DNA of 64,000 bases from Pseudorhodoferax aquiterrae (GCF_014652235.1 NZ_BMYK01000003.1:446547-510546), one strand, 5' to 3'; counted from the stretch's first letter, positions 1-8,398 are shown. The notes: generated by a model not told the origin, from the letters alone. Translations and numbers: made by a program.

Positions 1-81
1 GCTGACGTTGCAGTTGTTCAGCACCTGCACCGGGCCGTACCACTTGGACACGTCCTTGATTTGGATCATTTGTTCAGCCAT
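1..81 (-). CDS. gltL: Glutamate/aspartate ABC transporter ATP-binding protein, N-terminus only
   Basis: Only the first 27 codons are in the window; the gene continues off the left edge. The start of the protein (MAEQMIQIKDVSKWYGPVQV) is the typical opening of polar-amino-acid ABC ATPases of the GltL/GlnQ family, which hydrolyse ATP on the cytoplasmic face to drive uptake. I chose the ATG at 81 because a GGAGAG Shine-Dalgarno sequence lies seven bases before it; a second in-frame ATG lies at 69. It is the last gene of the gltIJKL run, 28 bases after gltK. The P-loop and signature motif are outside the window, so the family call rests on the N-terminus and on gene order. Confidence 0.85.
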   Translation of the reverse strand, partial: MAEQMIQIKDVSKWYGPVQVLNNCNVS

Positions 82-109
82 TTGGGTTCTCTCCAGACGA
101 GGCTTGTGT

Positions 110-775
110 TCAGCGGATGATGGCGATCTTCTTGTGCAGGCGCTTGACCAGGTAGGACAGCGCATAGCACAGCACGAAGTAGACGACCGCGGCGAGCAGA
201 TAGGACTCGATCGGGCGGCCGAAATTCTTGCCGGCCGTCTCGAAGCCCTTGAGCATGTCGTAGGCGCCGATGGCGTAGACCAGCGAGGTGTCCTGGAACA
301 GGATAATGGTCTGCGTCAGCAGCACGGGCAGCATGTTGCGGAAGGCCTGCGGCAGGATCACGAGCGTCATGTTCTGCTTGTAGGTCATGCCCATGGCCTG
401 GCCCGCGAAGACCTGGCCGCGCGGGATCGACTGGATGCCGGCACGCATGATTTCCGAGAAGTAGGCGGCTTCGAACGCGATGAAGGTGATGATGGCCGAC
501 ATCTCCGCGCCGATGGGCCGCCCGATCATGAACGGCACCAGCAGGAAGAACCACAGGATCACCATCACCAGCGGGATGCTGCGCATGCCGTTGACGTAGA
601 TGGCGGCCGGCGCGTCCAGCCATTTCTTGCCCGACAGGCGCATCAGCGCCAGCAGCGTGCCGAAGAAGATGCCGCCCAGCGTGGCCACCACCGTCAGGAA
701 CACGCTGAAGTAAAAGCCCTTCAGCACGAAGTCGGTGATGACGCTCCAGTTGTAGAAACCGAAATCGAGATTCAT
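110..775 (-). CDS. gltK: Glutamate/aspartate ABC transporter permease GltK
   Basis: A 221-residue inner-membrane permease of the His/Glu/Gln family (HisM type), usual length for GltK. It forms the translocation path with GltJ. Several hydrophobic segments are visible, and the cytoplasmic EAA loop reads AGIQSIPRGQVFAGQAMGMT, the contact site for the ATPase. The N-terminus MNLDFGFYNWSVI is typical of GltK. The start codon lies one base after the gltJ stop, so the two permeases are probably translationally coupled, and gltL follows 28 bases later. High confidence for the family; the substrate (glutamate/aspartate) is inferred from similarity of the whole gene set to E. coli gltIJKL. Confidence 0.92.
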   Translation of the reverse strand: MNLDFGFYNWSVITDFVLKGFYFSVFLTVVATLGGIFFGTLLALMRLSGKKWLDAPAAIYVNGMRSIPLVMVILWFFLLVPFMIGRPIGAEMSAIITFIAFEAAYFSEIMRAGIQSIPRGQVFAGQAMGMTYKQNMTLVILPQAFRNMLPVLLTQTIILFQDTSLVYAIGAYDMLKGFETAGKNFGRPIESYLLAAVVYFVLCYALSYLVKRLHKKIAIIR

Positions 776-776
776 G

Positions 777-1502
777 TCAGTGGCCTCCCGTGCCGCCGGC
801 TGCGACGAAGCCCGGCACGCGCGCGCGCTTCTCGATGAAGGCCATGATGCGGTTGATGGCCATGGCCGAGACGATGTAGAGCACCGTCACGCCCAGGTAC
901 ATCTCGATCGGGCGGGCGGTTTCCTCACCGGCCTGCATGGCGAACTGCGTGAGTTCGGCGATGGACACGGCGAACGCGACCGAGGAGTTCTTGAAGATGT
1001 TCATGGACTCGCTGGTCAACGGCGGCAGGATCATGCGGTAGGCCATGGGCAGGATCACGTAGCGGTAGTACTGCCAGGTCGTGAAGCCCATGGCCATGCC
1101 CGCGTAACGCTGCCCGCGCGGCAGCGCCTGGATGCCGGCGCGCAGTTGCTCGGCGATCCGTGCCGAGGTGAAGAAGCCCAGCGCCAGCACCACCAGCACG
1201 AAGGGCGGCACGTCGCGCGCGGCCGTGAAGATCGCCGGCACCACGTGGTACCACAGGAAGATCTGCACCAGCAGCGGAATGTTGCGGAAGAGTTCCACCC
1301 AGGCGTTGCCGAAACGCACCCAGCCAGGGCTGTTGGGCAGGGTGCGCAGAATGCCGATCAGTGAGCCCACGACCAGCGCCACCAGCAGCGCCGACAAGGC
1401 GACGGAGATGGTCCAGCCCCAGGCCGAGAGCATCCATTGCAAGTAGGTCGGGTCCTTGCCGCCCGGATCCTGCAGGTAGACCTGCCAATCCCAATTTCCC
1501 AT
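777..1502 (-). CDS. gltJ: Glutamate/aspartate ABC transporter permease GltJ
   Basis: A 241-residue inner-membrane permease, partner of GltK. It carries the EAA loop AGIQALPRGQRYAGMAMGFT and the GltJ-like N-terminus MGNWDWQVYLQDPGG. The reading frame is open for 16 further codons upstream, but the ATG at 1502 is preceded at a good distance by GAGGAG, so I place the start there. A rho-independent terminator sits between this gene and gltI, so permease expression probably depends on read-through or on a weaker internal promoter. Known role of the family: uptake of acidic amino acids from the periplasmic binding protein. Confidence 0.92.
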   Translation of the reverse strand: MGNWDWQVYLQDPGGKDPTYLQWMLSAWGWTISVALSALLVALVVGSLIGILRTLPNSPGWVRFGNAWVELFRNIPLLVQIFLWYHVVPAIFTAARDVPPFVLVVLALGFFTSARIAEQLRAGIQALPRGQRYAGMAMGFTTWQYYRYVILPMAYRMILPPLTSESMNIFKNSSVAFAVSIAELTQFAMQAGEETARPIEMYLGVTVLYIVSAMAINRIMAFIEKRARVPGFVAAGGTGGH

Positions 1503-1548
1503 CGGGAACTCCTCTGTTGTCGTCGTCTTTGGATTTTGGTCCCGGCAC

Positions 1549-1580
1549 AAAAAACGCCCGCTCGAATCGGCGGGCGTTCA
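1549..1580 (-). terminator. Intrinsic terminator between gltI and gltJ
   Basis: On the minus strand an 8-bp perfect stem (ACGCCCGC / GCGGGCGT) with an 8-base loop is followed directly by a run of T. It starts about 20 bases after the gltI stop. Placed inside the operon, it would make much more gltI message than permease message, a common way to overproduce the periplasmic receptor relative to the membrane parts. Confidence 0.85.
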
Positions 1581-1599
1581 GTGCCTCACCCAGCGCAGA

Positions 1600-2496
1600 T
1601 TACTTGGCTGCGTACTCTTCCATGGGCTTGTCGTTCGGATGGGCCCAGGCTTCCTTGGTCGCCTCGGACATCGGCAGGCCGATCTTGGTGTTGGTCGGCG
1701 GGATGGGCTGCATGAACCACTTGTCGTACAGCTTGGCCAGCGAACCGTCGGCGATCTGGCGCTTGATGCTGTCGTCCACGGCCTTCTTGAAGGCCGGGTC
1801 GTCCTTGCGCAGCATGCAGGCGATGGGCTCGACCGACAGCACTTCGCCGACGATCTTGAAGTCGGCCGGGTTGCGCGACTTGGAGGCGTTGGCGGCCAGG
1901 ATGGAGCCGTCCATCACGAAGGCGTCGGCGCGGCCCGACTCGAGCAGCAGGAAGCTGTCGGCGTGGTCCTTGCCCATGACTTCCTTGAAGTCGATGCCTT
2001 CGGCGCGCTTGTTCTTGCGCAGCGTCTGCACCGAGGTGGTGCCGGTGGTCGTCGCCACCGTCTTGCCCTTGAGGTCGGCGATGCCGTTGATGCCCGAGTT
2101 GGCCTTGGTCAGGATGCGCACTTCCTCCACATAGGTCGTCACGGCGAAGGACACGTCCTTGGCACGCGTGGCGTTGTTGGTGGTGGAGCCGCACTCCAGG
2201 TCGACCGTGCCGTTCTGCACCAGCGGAATGCGGTTCTGCGAGGTGACGGGGGTGTACTGGATCTTCAGTTCCTTGCCGGCGGCCTTGGACAGGTCGGCCA
2301 CGATGCGTTCGCCCATTTCAGTGTGGAAACCGACGTACTTGCCGTTGCCCAGGGTATAGGACAGGGCCGAGGAGTCGCGCACGCCGAGGCTGATGCTGCC
2401 ACTGGCCTTGATCTTCGCCAGCGTGTCGTTGCTTTGCGCGAATGCGCCGCCCGCGGCCAGTGCCGTGCACACGATGGCGAGGATGTGCTTCTTCAT
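1600..2496 (-). CDS. gltI: Glutamate/aspartate periplasmic binding protein GltI
   Basis: A 298-residue family 3 extracellular solute-binding protein. Residues 1-20 form a signal peptide ending in AGGAFA, so the protein acts in the periplasm and hands acidic amino acids to GltJK. Family features include the opening LAKIKASGSISLGVRDSSA, a GFHTEMGERIV stretch and a late DKWF motif near residue 264. A strong Shine-Dalgarno (AGGAGA) precedes the ATG. It is the first gene of the gltI-J-K-L order and is followed by a terminator. A LysR gene on the same strand ends 309 bases upstream. Length and order match GltI of other Gram-negative bacteria. Confidence 0.93.
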   Translation of the reverse strand: MKKHILAIVCTALAAGGAFAQSNDTLAKIKASGSISLGVRDSSALSYTLGNGKYVGFHTEMGERIVADLSKAAGKELKIQYTPVTSQNRIPLVQNGTVDLECGSTTNNATRAKDVSFAVTTYVEEVRILTKANSGINGIADLKGKTVATTTGTTSVQTLRKNKRAEGIDFKEVMGKDHADSFLLLESGRADAFVMDGSILAANASKSRNPADFKIVGEVLSVEPIACMLRKDDPAFKKAVDDSIKRQIADGSLAKLYDKWFMQPIPPTNTKIGLPMSEATKEAWAHPNDKPMEEYAAK

Positions 2497-2805
2497 TCAA
2501 TCTCTCCTAAGAAAACGGAAGGGAAATAAGACCTTAAACCAGGATATCGGCGTCAGCGGAGATACCCGCATGCCCCTCGCCAACACGAAAGATCCGTGAA
2601 AACTGTGGCAACGTGCTTGTCTCTCATCGCGGTCGTGCTGCCGCTGCAATCTTTGAAAAAGGTCTGGGTCGTTGCATGGGCAGGAGCGCAAGCAGCTTGC
2701 ATGCCAGACTCTGCTGTCCACACCGGGCGCCGCGGACTGTAAGGTCCTCGGCGGTATTCAAGCCAATGCCGATTGGATGCGGCCGGATGCAAGAAACGAA
2801 TAATC
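2497..2805. promoter_or_regulatory. 309-base intergenic region upstream of gltI
   Basis: No convincing gene is seen here. It must hold the gltI promoter, read leftward. I see no good -35/-10 pair. Two direct copies of TTGCATG lie at 2672-2678 and 2697-2703, and a short inverted repeat GCAAG-N3-CTTGC at 2688-2700 overlaps the second copy; these are candidate binding sites for the neighbouring LysR protein, but this is only a guess from position. Confidence 0.35.
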
Positions 2806-3762
2806 TCACGCCGCGCCCGATGCCTCGGCGCCGCGCGGTCCGGCGGTCTCGACCAGGTAGGTCCACAGCGCCTGGGCCGAGCGCTTGGGCACGGCATGCG
2901 TCCCCGGCTTTTCGCGGTAGGCCCGCACGTCCAGTGTCATCTCCACGCCCGGCATGCCGGCCGGCGCCGCGCTGACGAGACGGCGCGCGCGCAGCTCCTT
3001 CTTGACCGCGCTGTAGGGCAGGAAGGCGATGCCGTGGCCTTCCAGCGCCATGGCCTTGAGGCCTTCGGACATGTCGGTCTCGTACACGCGGTCCAGGTGG
3101 ATGGGCGTGGGCGACTGCTTGAGCAGCATGTCCACCATCTGCCCCATGTAGGCGCCCGGCGCATAGCCCAGGTAGGGCAGCAACTGGCCGGGCCGGCCCG
3201 GCAACTGGTACAGCGGCGCGCCGTCGGCGTCCGCCTTGACGTAGGGCGCCATGACCTCGCGGCCCAGGCTCACCATCTCGTAGCGGTTGGCGGCCAGCTG
3301 GAACGGCTGGGAGCTGTGGTGGTAGGCGATCAGCAGGTCGCAGCTGCCCTCGACCAGGCGCATCACGGCGTCGTGCACGTTCAGCGCGATGAGACGGCTC
3401 TTGAGCGGGCCGAACTTCTCACGCAGGCTGGTCACCCAGGCCGGAAAGAAGGTGAAGGCCAGTGTGTGCGGCACGGCGAACTCGATCACGTCCTGCCCCG
3501 CCGAGTTGTGGCCGCGCAGCATGGCGCGCGTGCTCTGCAGCGCCTGCAGCATCTCCAGCGACTGGGTGTAGAGCGTCTCGCCGGCCGGCGTGAGTCGCGT
3601 CGGGTAGGAGCTGCGGTCCACGAGGTCGGTGCCGGCCCAGGCCTCCAGGGCCTGGATGCGGCGCGAGAACGCCGGCTGCGTCACATGGCGCAGCTGGGCC
3701 GAGCGGCTGAAACTGCGCGTCTCGGCCAAGCTCACAAAATCTTCGAGCCACTTGGTCTCCAT
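2806..3762 (-). CDS. LysR-family transcriptional regulator next to gltI
   Basis: A 318-residue LysR-type regulator. The N-terminal winged helix-turn-helix is clear (SFSRSAQLRHVTQPAFSRRI, about residues 17-36), followed by the usual effector-binding domain. It lies upstream of gltI on the same strand, so it is a candidate regulator of the glutamate/aspartate transporter, though LysR genes more often sit divergently. The ATG at 3762 begins METKWLEDF; a GTG one codon upstream is an alternative. A CATAAT hexamer lies seven bases before it, which suggests a leaderless or very short leader message. The effector is not known. Confidence 0.85.
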   Translation of the reverse strand: METKWLEDFVSLAETRSFSRSAQLRHVTQPAFSRRIQALEAWAGTDLVDRSSYPTRLTPAGETLYTQSLEMLQALQSTRAMLRGHNSAGQDVIEFAVPHTLAFTFFPAWVTSLREKFGPLKSRLIALNVHDAVMRLVEGSCDLLIAYHHSSQPFQLAANRYEMVSLGREVMAPYVKADADGAPLYQLPGRPGQLLPYLGYAPGAYMGQMVDMLLKQSPTPIHLDRVYETDMSEGLKAMALEGHGIAFLPYSAVKKELRARRLVSAAPAGMPGVEMTLDVRAYREKPGTHAVPKRSAQALWTYLVETAGPRGAEASGAA

Positions 3763-3813
3763 CACCGCATTATGGAACGACGGCGGTGCCCGGGCCGCGT
3801 GGCGCCCGGCAGC

Positions 3814-4251
3814 TCATCCCGCGGCTGACAGCGCCAGCAGCAGGACCAGCAGCACGGCGTACGGAAACGCCACCGTGGGCCGGACGGCGGCCGCGAGGTA
3901 TTGCGCCACCAGTCCCATGGTGCCTGGCCGCATCGCCTGCCAGTCCGAATACAGCTGGCAGGGCGCGCGCGGCGAGGCCATGGGGTCGCGCAGCAGGCCC
4001 TCCACGTAGAGCAGGCGGTCGACCAGACGGGCCTGGCCGGTGCGCACGATGGCCTCCTGCAGCCACAGCACACCGACCAGAACGATGGTCAGCACGGCGT
4101 CGAAGCTCAGGGCCACGGCCGTGGCCGTCAGGGCCACCGCACCCAGCTTGATCCACAAGGCACTGCGCTCGCTGGCTTCGCAGTCGCCATGCAGCGCCGT
4201 CCATTCGCGCCCGAGCAGGGCGGCTTCACTCGTTTCCATGCGGGCGAGCAT
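3814..4251 (-). CDS. Small membrane protein of unknown function
   Basis: A 145-residue protein that I do not recognise. Two hydrophobic segments follow each other at about residues 34-62 (LGAVALTATAVALSFDAVLT and on), and a third lies at the extreme C-terminus (AVLLVLLLALSAAG), so it is probably an inner-membrane protein. The middle part is polar and has no known motif. ATG 4251 has a weak GGGCGG upstream; ATG 4239 (METSEAALLG) is an equally possible start. It sits between a LysR gene and an enoyl-CoA hydratase gene on the same strand with only a 19-base gap to the latter. Codon use looks like its neighbours. Confidence 0.6.
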   Translation of the reverse strand: MLARMETSEAALLGREWTALHGDCEASERSALWIKLGAVALTATAVALSFDAVLTIVLVGVLWLQEAIVRTGQARLVDRLLYVEGLLRDPMASPRAPCQLYSDWQAMRPGTMGLVAQYLAAAVRPTVAFPYAVLLVLLLALSAAG

Positions 4252-4270
4252 AGCCGCCCGCCGCAGCGCC

Positions 4271-5047
4271 TCAACGCCGGCGCTTGTCGATGAAGGCCTG
4301 CACGCCGTCCAGCGCGCAGGCGTCCATCATGTTGCAGGCCATGGTCTGGCCCGCGTCCTGATAGGCCGCCGCCATGCCGACTTCGAGCTGGCGGTAGAAC
4401 AAGGCCTTGCCCATCGCCAGCGCGACGGGCGGCTTGGCCACGATGCTGGCCGCCAGTGCGGCCACGGCCTCGGCCAATGCCTCGGGTGCGGCCACCCGGT
4501 TGACCAGGCCCTTGGCGCGGGCCTCCTCGGCACCGATGAAGTCGCCGGTGACGAGCATCTCGAACGCGGCCTTGCGCGGCAGGTTGCGCGACAGCGCCAC
4601 GCTGGGCGTGGCGCAGAACAGGCCCAGGTTCACGCCGCTGACGGCGAAGCGCGCATCGCTGGCGGCCACGGCCAGGTCGCACATGGCCACGAGCTGGCAA
4701 CCGGCCGCCGTCGCGATGCCCTGGACTTGCGCGATCACGGGCACGGGCAGCTTCTGGATCGCCAGCATCACCTTCGTGCACTGGGCGAACAGGCGCTGGT
4801 AGTAGGCCAGCGAGGGTTCCGCACGCATCTCCTTGAGGTCGTGGCCGGCGCAGAAAGCGCGGCCGGCGGCCGCGATGACGAGCACGCGCAGCCCATCGTC
4901 GCCGGCGGCCGCGTCGAGCTCGGCCTGCAGCGCCTCCAGCATGGCCTCGCTGAGCGCGTTGAAGGCATCGGGGCGGTTCAGGGTCAGGGTGCGGACGCCG
5001 GCGGCGTCCTGGCTGCGCAGCACCAGCGGCGCGGTGGGTTCTGTCAT
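4271..5047 (-). CDS. Enoyl-CoA hydratase/isomerase family protein
   Basis: A 258-residue crotonase-superfamily protein. The fold is shown by the oxyanion-hole segments GRAFCAGHDLKEM (about residues 59-71) and the later GVNLGLFCATPSVALSR. The GHDLKEMR motif and the end DACALDGVQAFIDKR resemble the ECHDC3-like branch, whose members often lack hydratase activity, so the reaction is uncertain. It is divergent from a small ferredoxin gene and on the same strand as the acyl-CoA synthetase further right, so a role in acyl-CoA metabolism is likely. The start ATG 5047 gives the opening MTEPTAPLVLRS. Confidence 0.85.
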   Translation of the reverse strand: MTEPTAPLVLRSQDAAGVRTLTLNRPDAFNALSEAMLEALQAELDAAAGDDGLRVLVIAAAGRAFCAGHDLKEMRAEPSLAYYQRLFAQCTKVMLAIQKLPVPVIAQVQGIATAAGCQLVAMCDLAVAASDARFAVSGVNLGLFCATPSVALSRNLPRKAAFEMLVTGDFIGAEEARAKGLVNRVAAPEALAEAVAALAASIVAKPPVALAMGKALFYRQLEVGMAAAYQDAGQTMACNMMDACALDGVQAFIDKRRR

Positions 5048-5092
5048 GCGTGTCTCCAGCGAAGCTTCGCAGTCTGCCACCACAATGCGGCC

Positions 5093-5326
5093 ATGCCTGC
5101 ACCGCCCAAGGCCTTGCCCGCGATCGCGCCGCAGCGCTGCACCGGCTGCGGCCGCTGCGTGGGCGCCTGCCCGCCGCACGTGCTCTCGCTGCAGGTGCCG
5201 GGCGGCCAGCCGGGGGGCCGCAAGAACGCGGTGCTGCACGACAGCGCCGGCTGCACGGGCTGCGCGCTGTGCTTCGTCGTCTGCCCCTTCGATGCGATCC
5301 GCATGGAGCGGACCGCCGCCGGCTAG
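5093..5326 (+). CDS. 2[4Fe-4S] ferredoxin-type protein
   Basis: A 77-residue protein made almost only of two CX2CX2CX3CP motifs: RCTGCGRCVGACPPH near residue 15 and GCTGCALCFVVCPFD near residue 54. Each full set binds one [4Fe-4S] cluster and donates one cysteine to the other, so this is a low-potential electron carrier in the cytoplasm. It is squeezed between the divergent enoyl-CoA hydratase gene and the convergent acyl-CoA synthetase gene, and its last four bases overlap the latter. A CACAAT hexamer seven bases before the ATG suggests a leaderless message. The redox partner cannot be told from the context. Confidence 0.85.
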   Translation: MPAPPKALPAIAPQRCTGCGRCVGACPPHVLSLQVPGGQPGGRKNAVLHDSAGCTGCALCFVVCPFDAIRMERTAAG

Positions 5327-6951
5327 CCTTTGGCCCGCTGGCGCAGCTCGAACTTCTGGATCTTGCCCGTCGAGGTCTTGGGAATCGGCTCGAAGCGCAC
5401 GTCGCGCGGCACCTTGTAGCCGGCCAAATGCGCCTTGCAGTGGGCCACCAGGTCCTCGGCCGTGACCTGGGCGCCTGGCTTGGTCTCCACATAGGCCACG
5501 GGCGTCTCGCCCCATTTGGCATCGGGCCTGGCGACCACCGCGCAGGCCAGCACGGCCGGGTGGCGGTACAGCACGTCCTCGACCTCGATCGAGCTGATGT
5601 TCTCGCCGCCGCTGATGATGATGTCCTTGCTGCGGTCTTTGATGCGCGCGTAGCGGTCGCGCTCCAGAACGGCCAGGTCGCCGGTGTGGAACCAGCCGCC
5701 CTCGAAGGCCTTGGCCGTCGCGGCCGGGTTCTTGAGGTAGCCCTTCATGACGATGTTGCCGCGGAACATGATCTCGCCCATGGTCTCGCCATCGGCGGGC
5801 ACTTCCACGAGCGTGGACGGGTCCAGCACCGTCATGCCGTCCTGCAGCGCGTAGCGCACGCCCTGGCGGCCATTCAGGCGCGCCTGCTCGGCGATGTCGG
5901 CCTGCGCCCAGTCGGCGCGCTTGGCCGCCACGCCGGCCGGGCCGTACACCTCGGTCAGGCCGTAGACATGCGTGATGTCGAAGCCGATCTTCGCCATGCC
6001 CTCGATCATGGCGGCCGGCGGCGACGCGCCGGCGACCATGCCGCGCACGCCGGTCACGCCTTCGCGCAGCGCCGGCTCGGCGTTGATGATGAGGCCATGG
6101 ACGATGGGCGCGGCACAGTAGTGCGTGACGCCGTGCGCGCGCATGGCCGCCAGGATGGCGGGCGCCTCGACACGGCGCAGGCACACATGCACGCCGGCCT
6201 GCAGCGCCACCGTCCAGGGGAAGCACCAGCCGTTGCAGTGGAACATCGGCAGCGTCCACAGGTAGCGCGGGAATTGCGGCATGGTCCAGGTCACCACGTT
6301 GCTGACCGCATTGAGGTAGGCGCCGCGGTGGTGCGTGACCACGCCCTTGGGGTCGCCCGTGGTGCCGCTGGTGTAGCTTATGGCGATCGCATCCCACTCG
6401 TCCTGCGGACCGTCCAGACGCGCCAGCGGTGCGTGGCCTGCAAGCCAGGCCTCGTAGTCGTGCGTGCCCAGGCGCCGGTGTTCGCCCGTGAACTCGCTGT
6501 CGGCCACGTCGATGACCAGCGGCTGGCGGCCGTGCTGGTCCTGGAGCAGCGCGAGCGCTTTGGCCATGATGGGTGCGAACTCGGTGTCGGTGATCAGCAC
6601 GCTCGCCTCGCAGTGGTGCATCTGCCAGGCCAGCAGCTCGGCATCGAGTCGGGTGTTCAGTGTGTTGAGCACGGCATTCAAGGCCGGCACGGCGTAATGC
6701 GCCTCGACCATCTCCGGCGTGTTGGGCAGCATCACGCTGACCGTGCTGCCGCGGCCCACGCCGGCCGCACGCAGCGCCGCCGCGAGCCGGCGTGAGCGCT
6801 CGTGCACCTGCGCCCAGGTGTAGCGGCGCCGGCCGTGGATGACGGCCGGCAGGTCGCCGAACACCTCGGCCGTGCGCTCCACGAAGGCCATGGGCGACAG
6901 GGCCACGTGGTTGGCAGGATTCTGGGCGAGGTCTTGTTCGTAGATGTTCAT
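5323..6951 (-). CDS. Medium/long-chain acyl-CoA synthetase (AMP-forming)
   Basis: A 542-residue ANL-superfamily ligase that activates a carboxylic acid with ATP and CoA. The phosphate-binding loop SYTSGTTGDPKGVVTHH lies at residues 192-208, the adenine-binding GLTEVYGP region in the middle, the hinge GDLAVLERDRYARIKDRSKD in the last third, and the C-terminal catalytic lysine in KTSTGKIQKFEL. The pattern MFHCNGWCFPW is typical of the broad acyl-CoA synthetase group of beta-proteobacteria related to fatty or short-chain acids. Start MNIYEQDLAQNP at 6951. Substrate is not decided by sequence; the neighbouring enoyl-CoA hydratase gene suggests fatty or branched acid breakdown. Confidence 0.9.
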   Translation of the reverse strand: MNIYEQDLAQNPANHVALSPMAFVERTAEVFGDLPAVIHGRRRYTWAQVHERSRRLAAALRAAGVGRGSTVSVMLPNTPEMVEAHYAVPALNAVLNTLNTRLDAELLAWQMHHCEASVLITDTEFAPIMAKALALLQDQHGRQPLVIDVADSEFTGEHRRLGTHDYEAWLAGHAPLARLDGPQDEWDAIAISYTSGTTGDPKGVVTHHRGAYLNAVSNVVTWTMPQFPRYLWTLPMFHCNGWCFPWTVALQAGVHVCLRRVEAPAILAAMRAHGVTHYCAAPIVHGLIINAEPALREGVTGVRGMVAGASPPAAMIEGMAKIGFDITHVYGLTEVYGPAGVAAKRADWAQADIAEQARLNGRQGVRYALQDGMTVLDPSTLVEVPADGETMGEIMFRGNIVMKGYLKNPAATAKAFEGGWFHTGDLAVLERDRYARIKDRSKDIIISGGENISSIEVEDVLYRHPAVLACAVVARPDAKWGETPVAYVETKPGAQVTAEDLVAHCKAHLAGYKVPRDVRFEPIPKTSTGKIQKFELRQRAKG

Positions 6952-7018
6952 GCGCTGTCTCCTCGGGCGAAGGGCGCATTCTGAAGCCGCGGCCCTCCAC
7001 GGATTGCGACGAATGTTT

Positions 7019-8311
7019 TCAAGCCGTGGCCGCCAGCGCCTGGTCCAGGTCCCACAGGATGTCGTCGATGTGCTCCAGCCCCACGGACAGCCGCACCATG
7101 TCGGGCAGCACGCCGGCGGCGATCTGCTGGTCGGGCTCGAGTTGGCGGTGCGTGGTGCTGGCCGGGTGGATGATCAGCGTGCGCGTGTCGCCGATGTTGG
7201 CCAGGTGGCTCATGAACTGCGCCGACTCGATGAAGCGCACGCCGGCCTCCATGCCGCCCTGCACGCCGAAGGCCAGCAGGCCCGAGGCGCCGCGCATCTG
7301 CCGCTGCACCAGCGCGTGCTGCGGATGGTCCGGCAGGCCGGGGTAGTTGACCCAACTCACGCGCGGGTGGTCCTTCAAGTACTGCGCCACCTTCAGCGCA
7401 TTGCTGCAATGGCGCTCCATGCGCAGCGGCAGCGTTTCCACGCCCTGCAGGATCTGCCAGGCCGACATCGGCGACAGCGCCGCGCCGTACACGCGCAGCG
7501 TCTCCATGCGCGCGCGCATCGTGAACGCGAAGTCGCCGAAGGTCTCGTGGAACTTCACGCCGTGGTAGCCCGGCGAAGGCTCGGTCATGCCCGGGAACTT
7601 GCCGTTGTTCCAGGCGAAGTTGCCGTGCGGCTTGCCGCTCTCCACGATCACGCCGCCCAGCGTGGTGCCGTGGCCGGCCAGGTACTTGGTGGCCGAGTGC
7701 ACGACGATGTCGGCGCCCAGTGCGAGCGGCTGGCACAGGCAGGGGCTGGGCACGGTGTTGTCCACCACCAGCGGCACGCCGTGGGCGTGGGCCACCTCGG
7801 CCACGGCCGCGATGTCCAACACCGTGAGGCTGGGGTTGCCCAGGGTCTCGGCGAACACGGCGCGCGTGTTGGACCGCATCGCGGCCGCGAAGGCCTGCGG
7901 GTCGGTGGCATCGACGAAGCTGGTCTCGATGCCGAACTTCTGCAGGTTCACCGCCAGCATGGTGACCGTGCCACCGTACAGCGCGCCGGCCGCCACGACG
8001 TGGTCGCCGGCCTGCAGGATGGTCATGAGCGCCATGGCCTCGGCCGCCATGCCGGAGGCGCTGGCCACGGCCGCGCGCCCGCCTTCCAATGCCGCCACGC
8101 GCTCCTCCAGCGCCGCCACGGTGGGATTGGACAGGCGCGAGTAGACGTTGCCGAAGGTCTGCAGGTTGAACAGCGCGGCCGCATGCTCGGCGCTGTCGAA
8201 CACGAAGCTCGTGGTCTGGTAGATCGGCAGCGCACGGGCGCCCGTGGCCGCGTCGGGGATCTGGCCGGCGTGGATGGCCAGCGTCTCGGGCTGGAAAACG
8301 CGGTCGGCCAT
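7019..8311 (-). CDS. metY: O-acetylhomoserine aminocarboxypropyltransferase (sulfhydrylase)
   Basis: A 430-residue PLP enzyme of the Cys/Met metabolism family. It makes homocysteine from O-acetylhomoserine and sulfide, or takes part in methanethiol recycling, in the cytoplasm. The PLP lysine is in HSATKYLAGHG (Lys209), and GNVYSRLSNPT near residue 54 is the usual MetY active-site tyrosine region. The length of about 430 residues with the GNFAWNNGKFP insertion separates MetY from the shorter MetB/MetC. The gene seems monocistronic; a repeat-like element lies directly upstream. High confidence in the family, good confidence in the reaction. Confidence 0.92.
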   Translation of the reverse strand: MADRVFQPETLAIHAGQIPDAATGARALPIYQTTSFVFDSAEHAAALFNLQTFGNVYSRLSNPTVAALEERVAALEGGRAAVASASGMAAEAMALMTILQAGDHVVAAGALYGGTVTMLAVNLQKFGIETSFVDATDPQAFAAAMRSNTRAVFAETLGNPSLTVLDIAAVAEVAHAHGVPLVVDNTVPSPCLCQPLALGADIVVHSATKYLAGHGTTLGGVIVESGKPHGNFAWNNGKFPGMTEPSPGYHGVKFHETFGDFAFTMRARMETLRVYGAALSPMSAWQILQGVETLPLRMERHCSNALKVAQYLKDHPRVSWVNYPGLPDHPQHALVQRQMRGASGLLAFGVQGGMEAGVRFIESAQFMSHLANIGDTRTLIIHPASTTHRQLEPDQQIAAGVLPDMVRLSVGLEHIDDILWDLDQALAATA

Positions 8312-8346
8312 GTCAATGCCGCCCGGCCGCCCGAAGGCATTGATGC

Positions 8347-8393
8347 GCCCACCCGGGGGGCAGCGATACGCGAAGCGATGCGCGTGGGGGCCA
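8347..8393. repeat. Palindromic C/G-block intergenic element upstream of metY
   Basis: Read on the minus strand this is a GCCCCCACGCGCATCGCTTC... stretch that ends in a C6-GGGTGGGC block. It has C and G blocks on both sides of a GCGATACGCGAAGCGATGCGC core with short inverted parts. In my memory such elements are scattered between genes in Comamonadaceae genomes. Only one copy is in this window, so its repeat status cannot be shown here. Confidence 0.4.
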
Positions 8394-8398
8394 CATGC

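Noticed and set aside
4271-7000. A single 909-codon minus-strand frame covering both enoyl-CoA hydratase and acyl-CoA synthetase
   Set aside because: Only its last 258 codons are a real protein; the first part is out of frame with the synthetase, which has its own intact frame.
8312-8398. S-adenosylmethionine riboswitch in front of metY
   Set aside because: The 87-base gap is filled by the C/G-block element and I could not fit any known SAM-binding fold.
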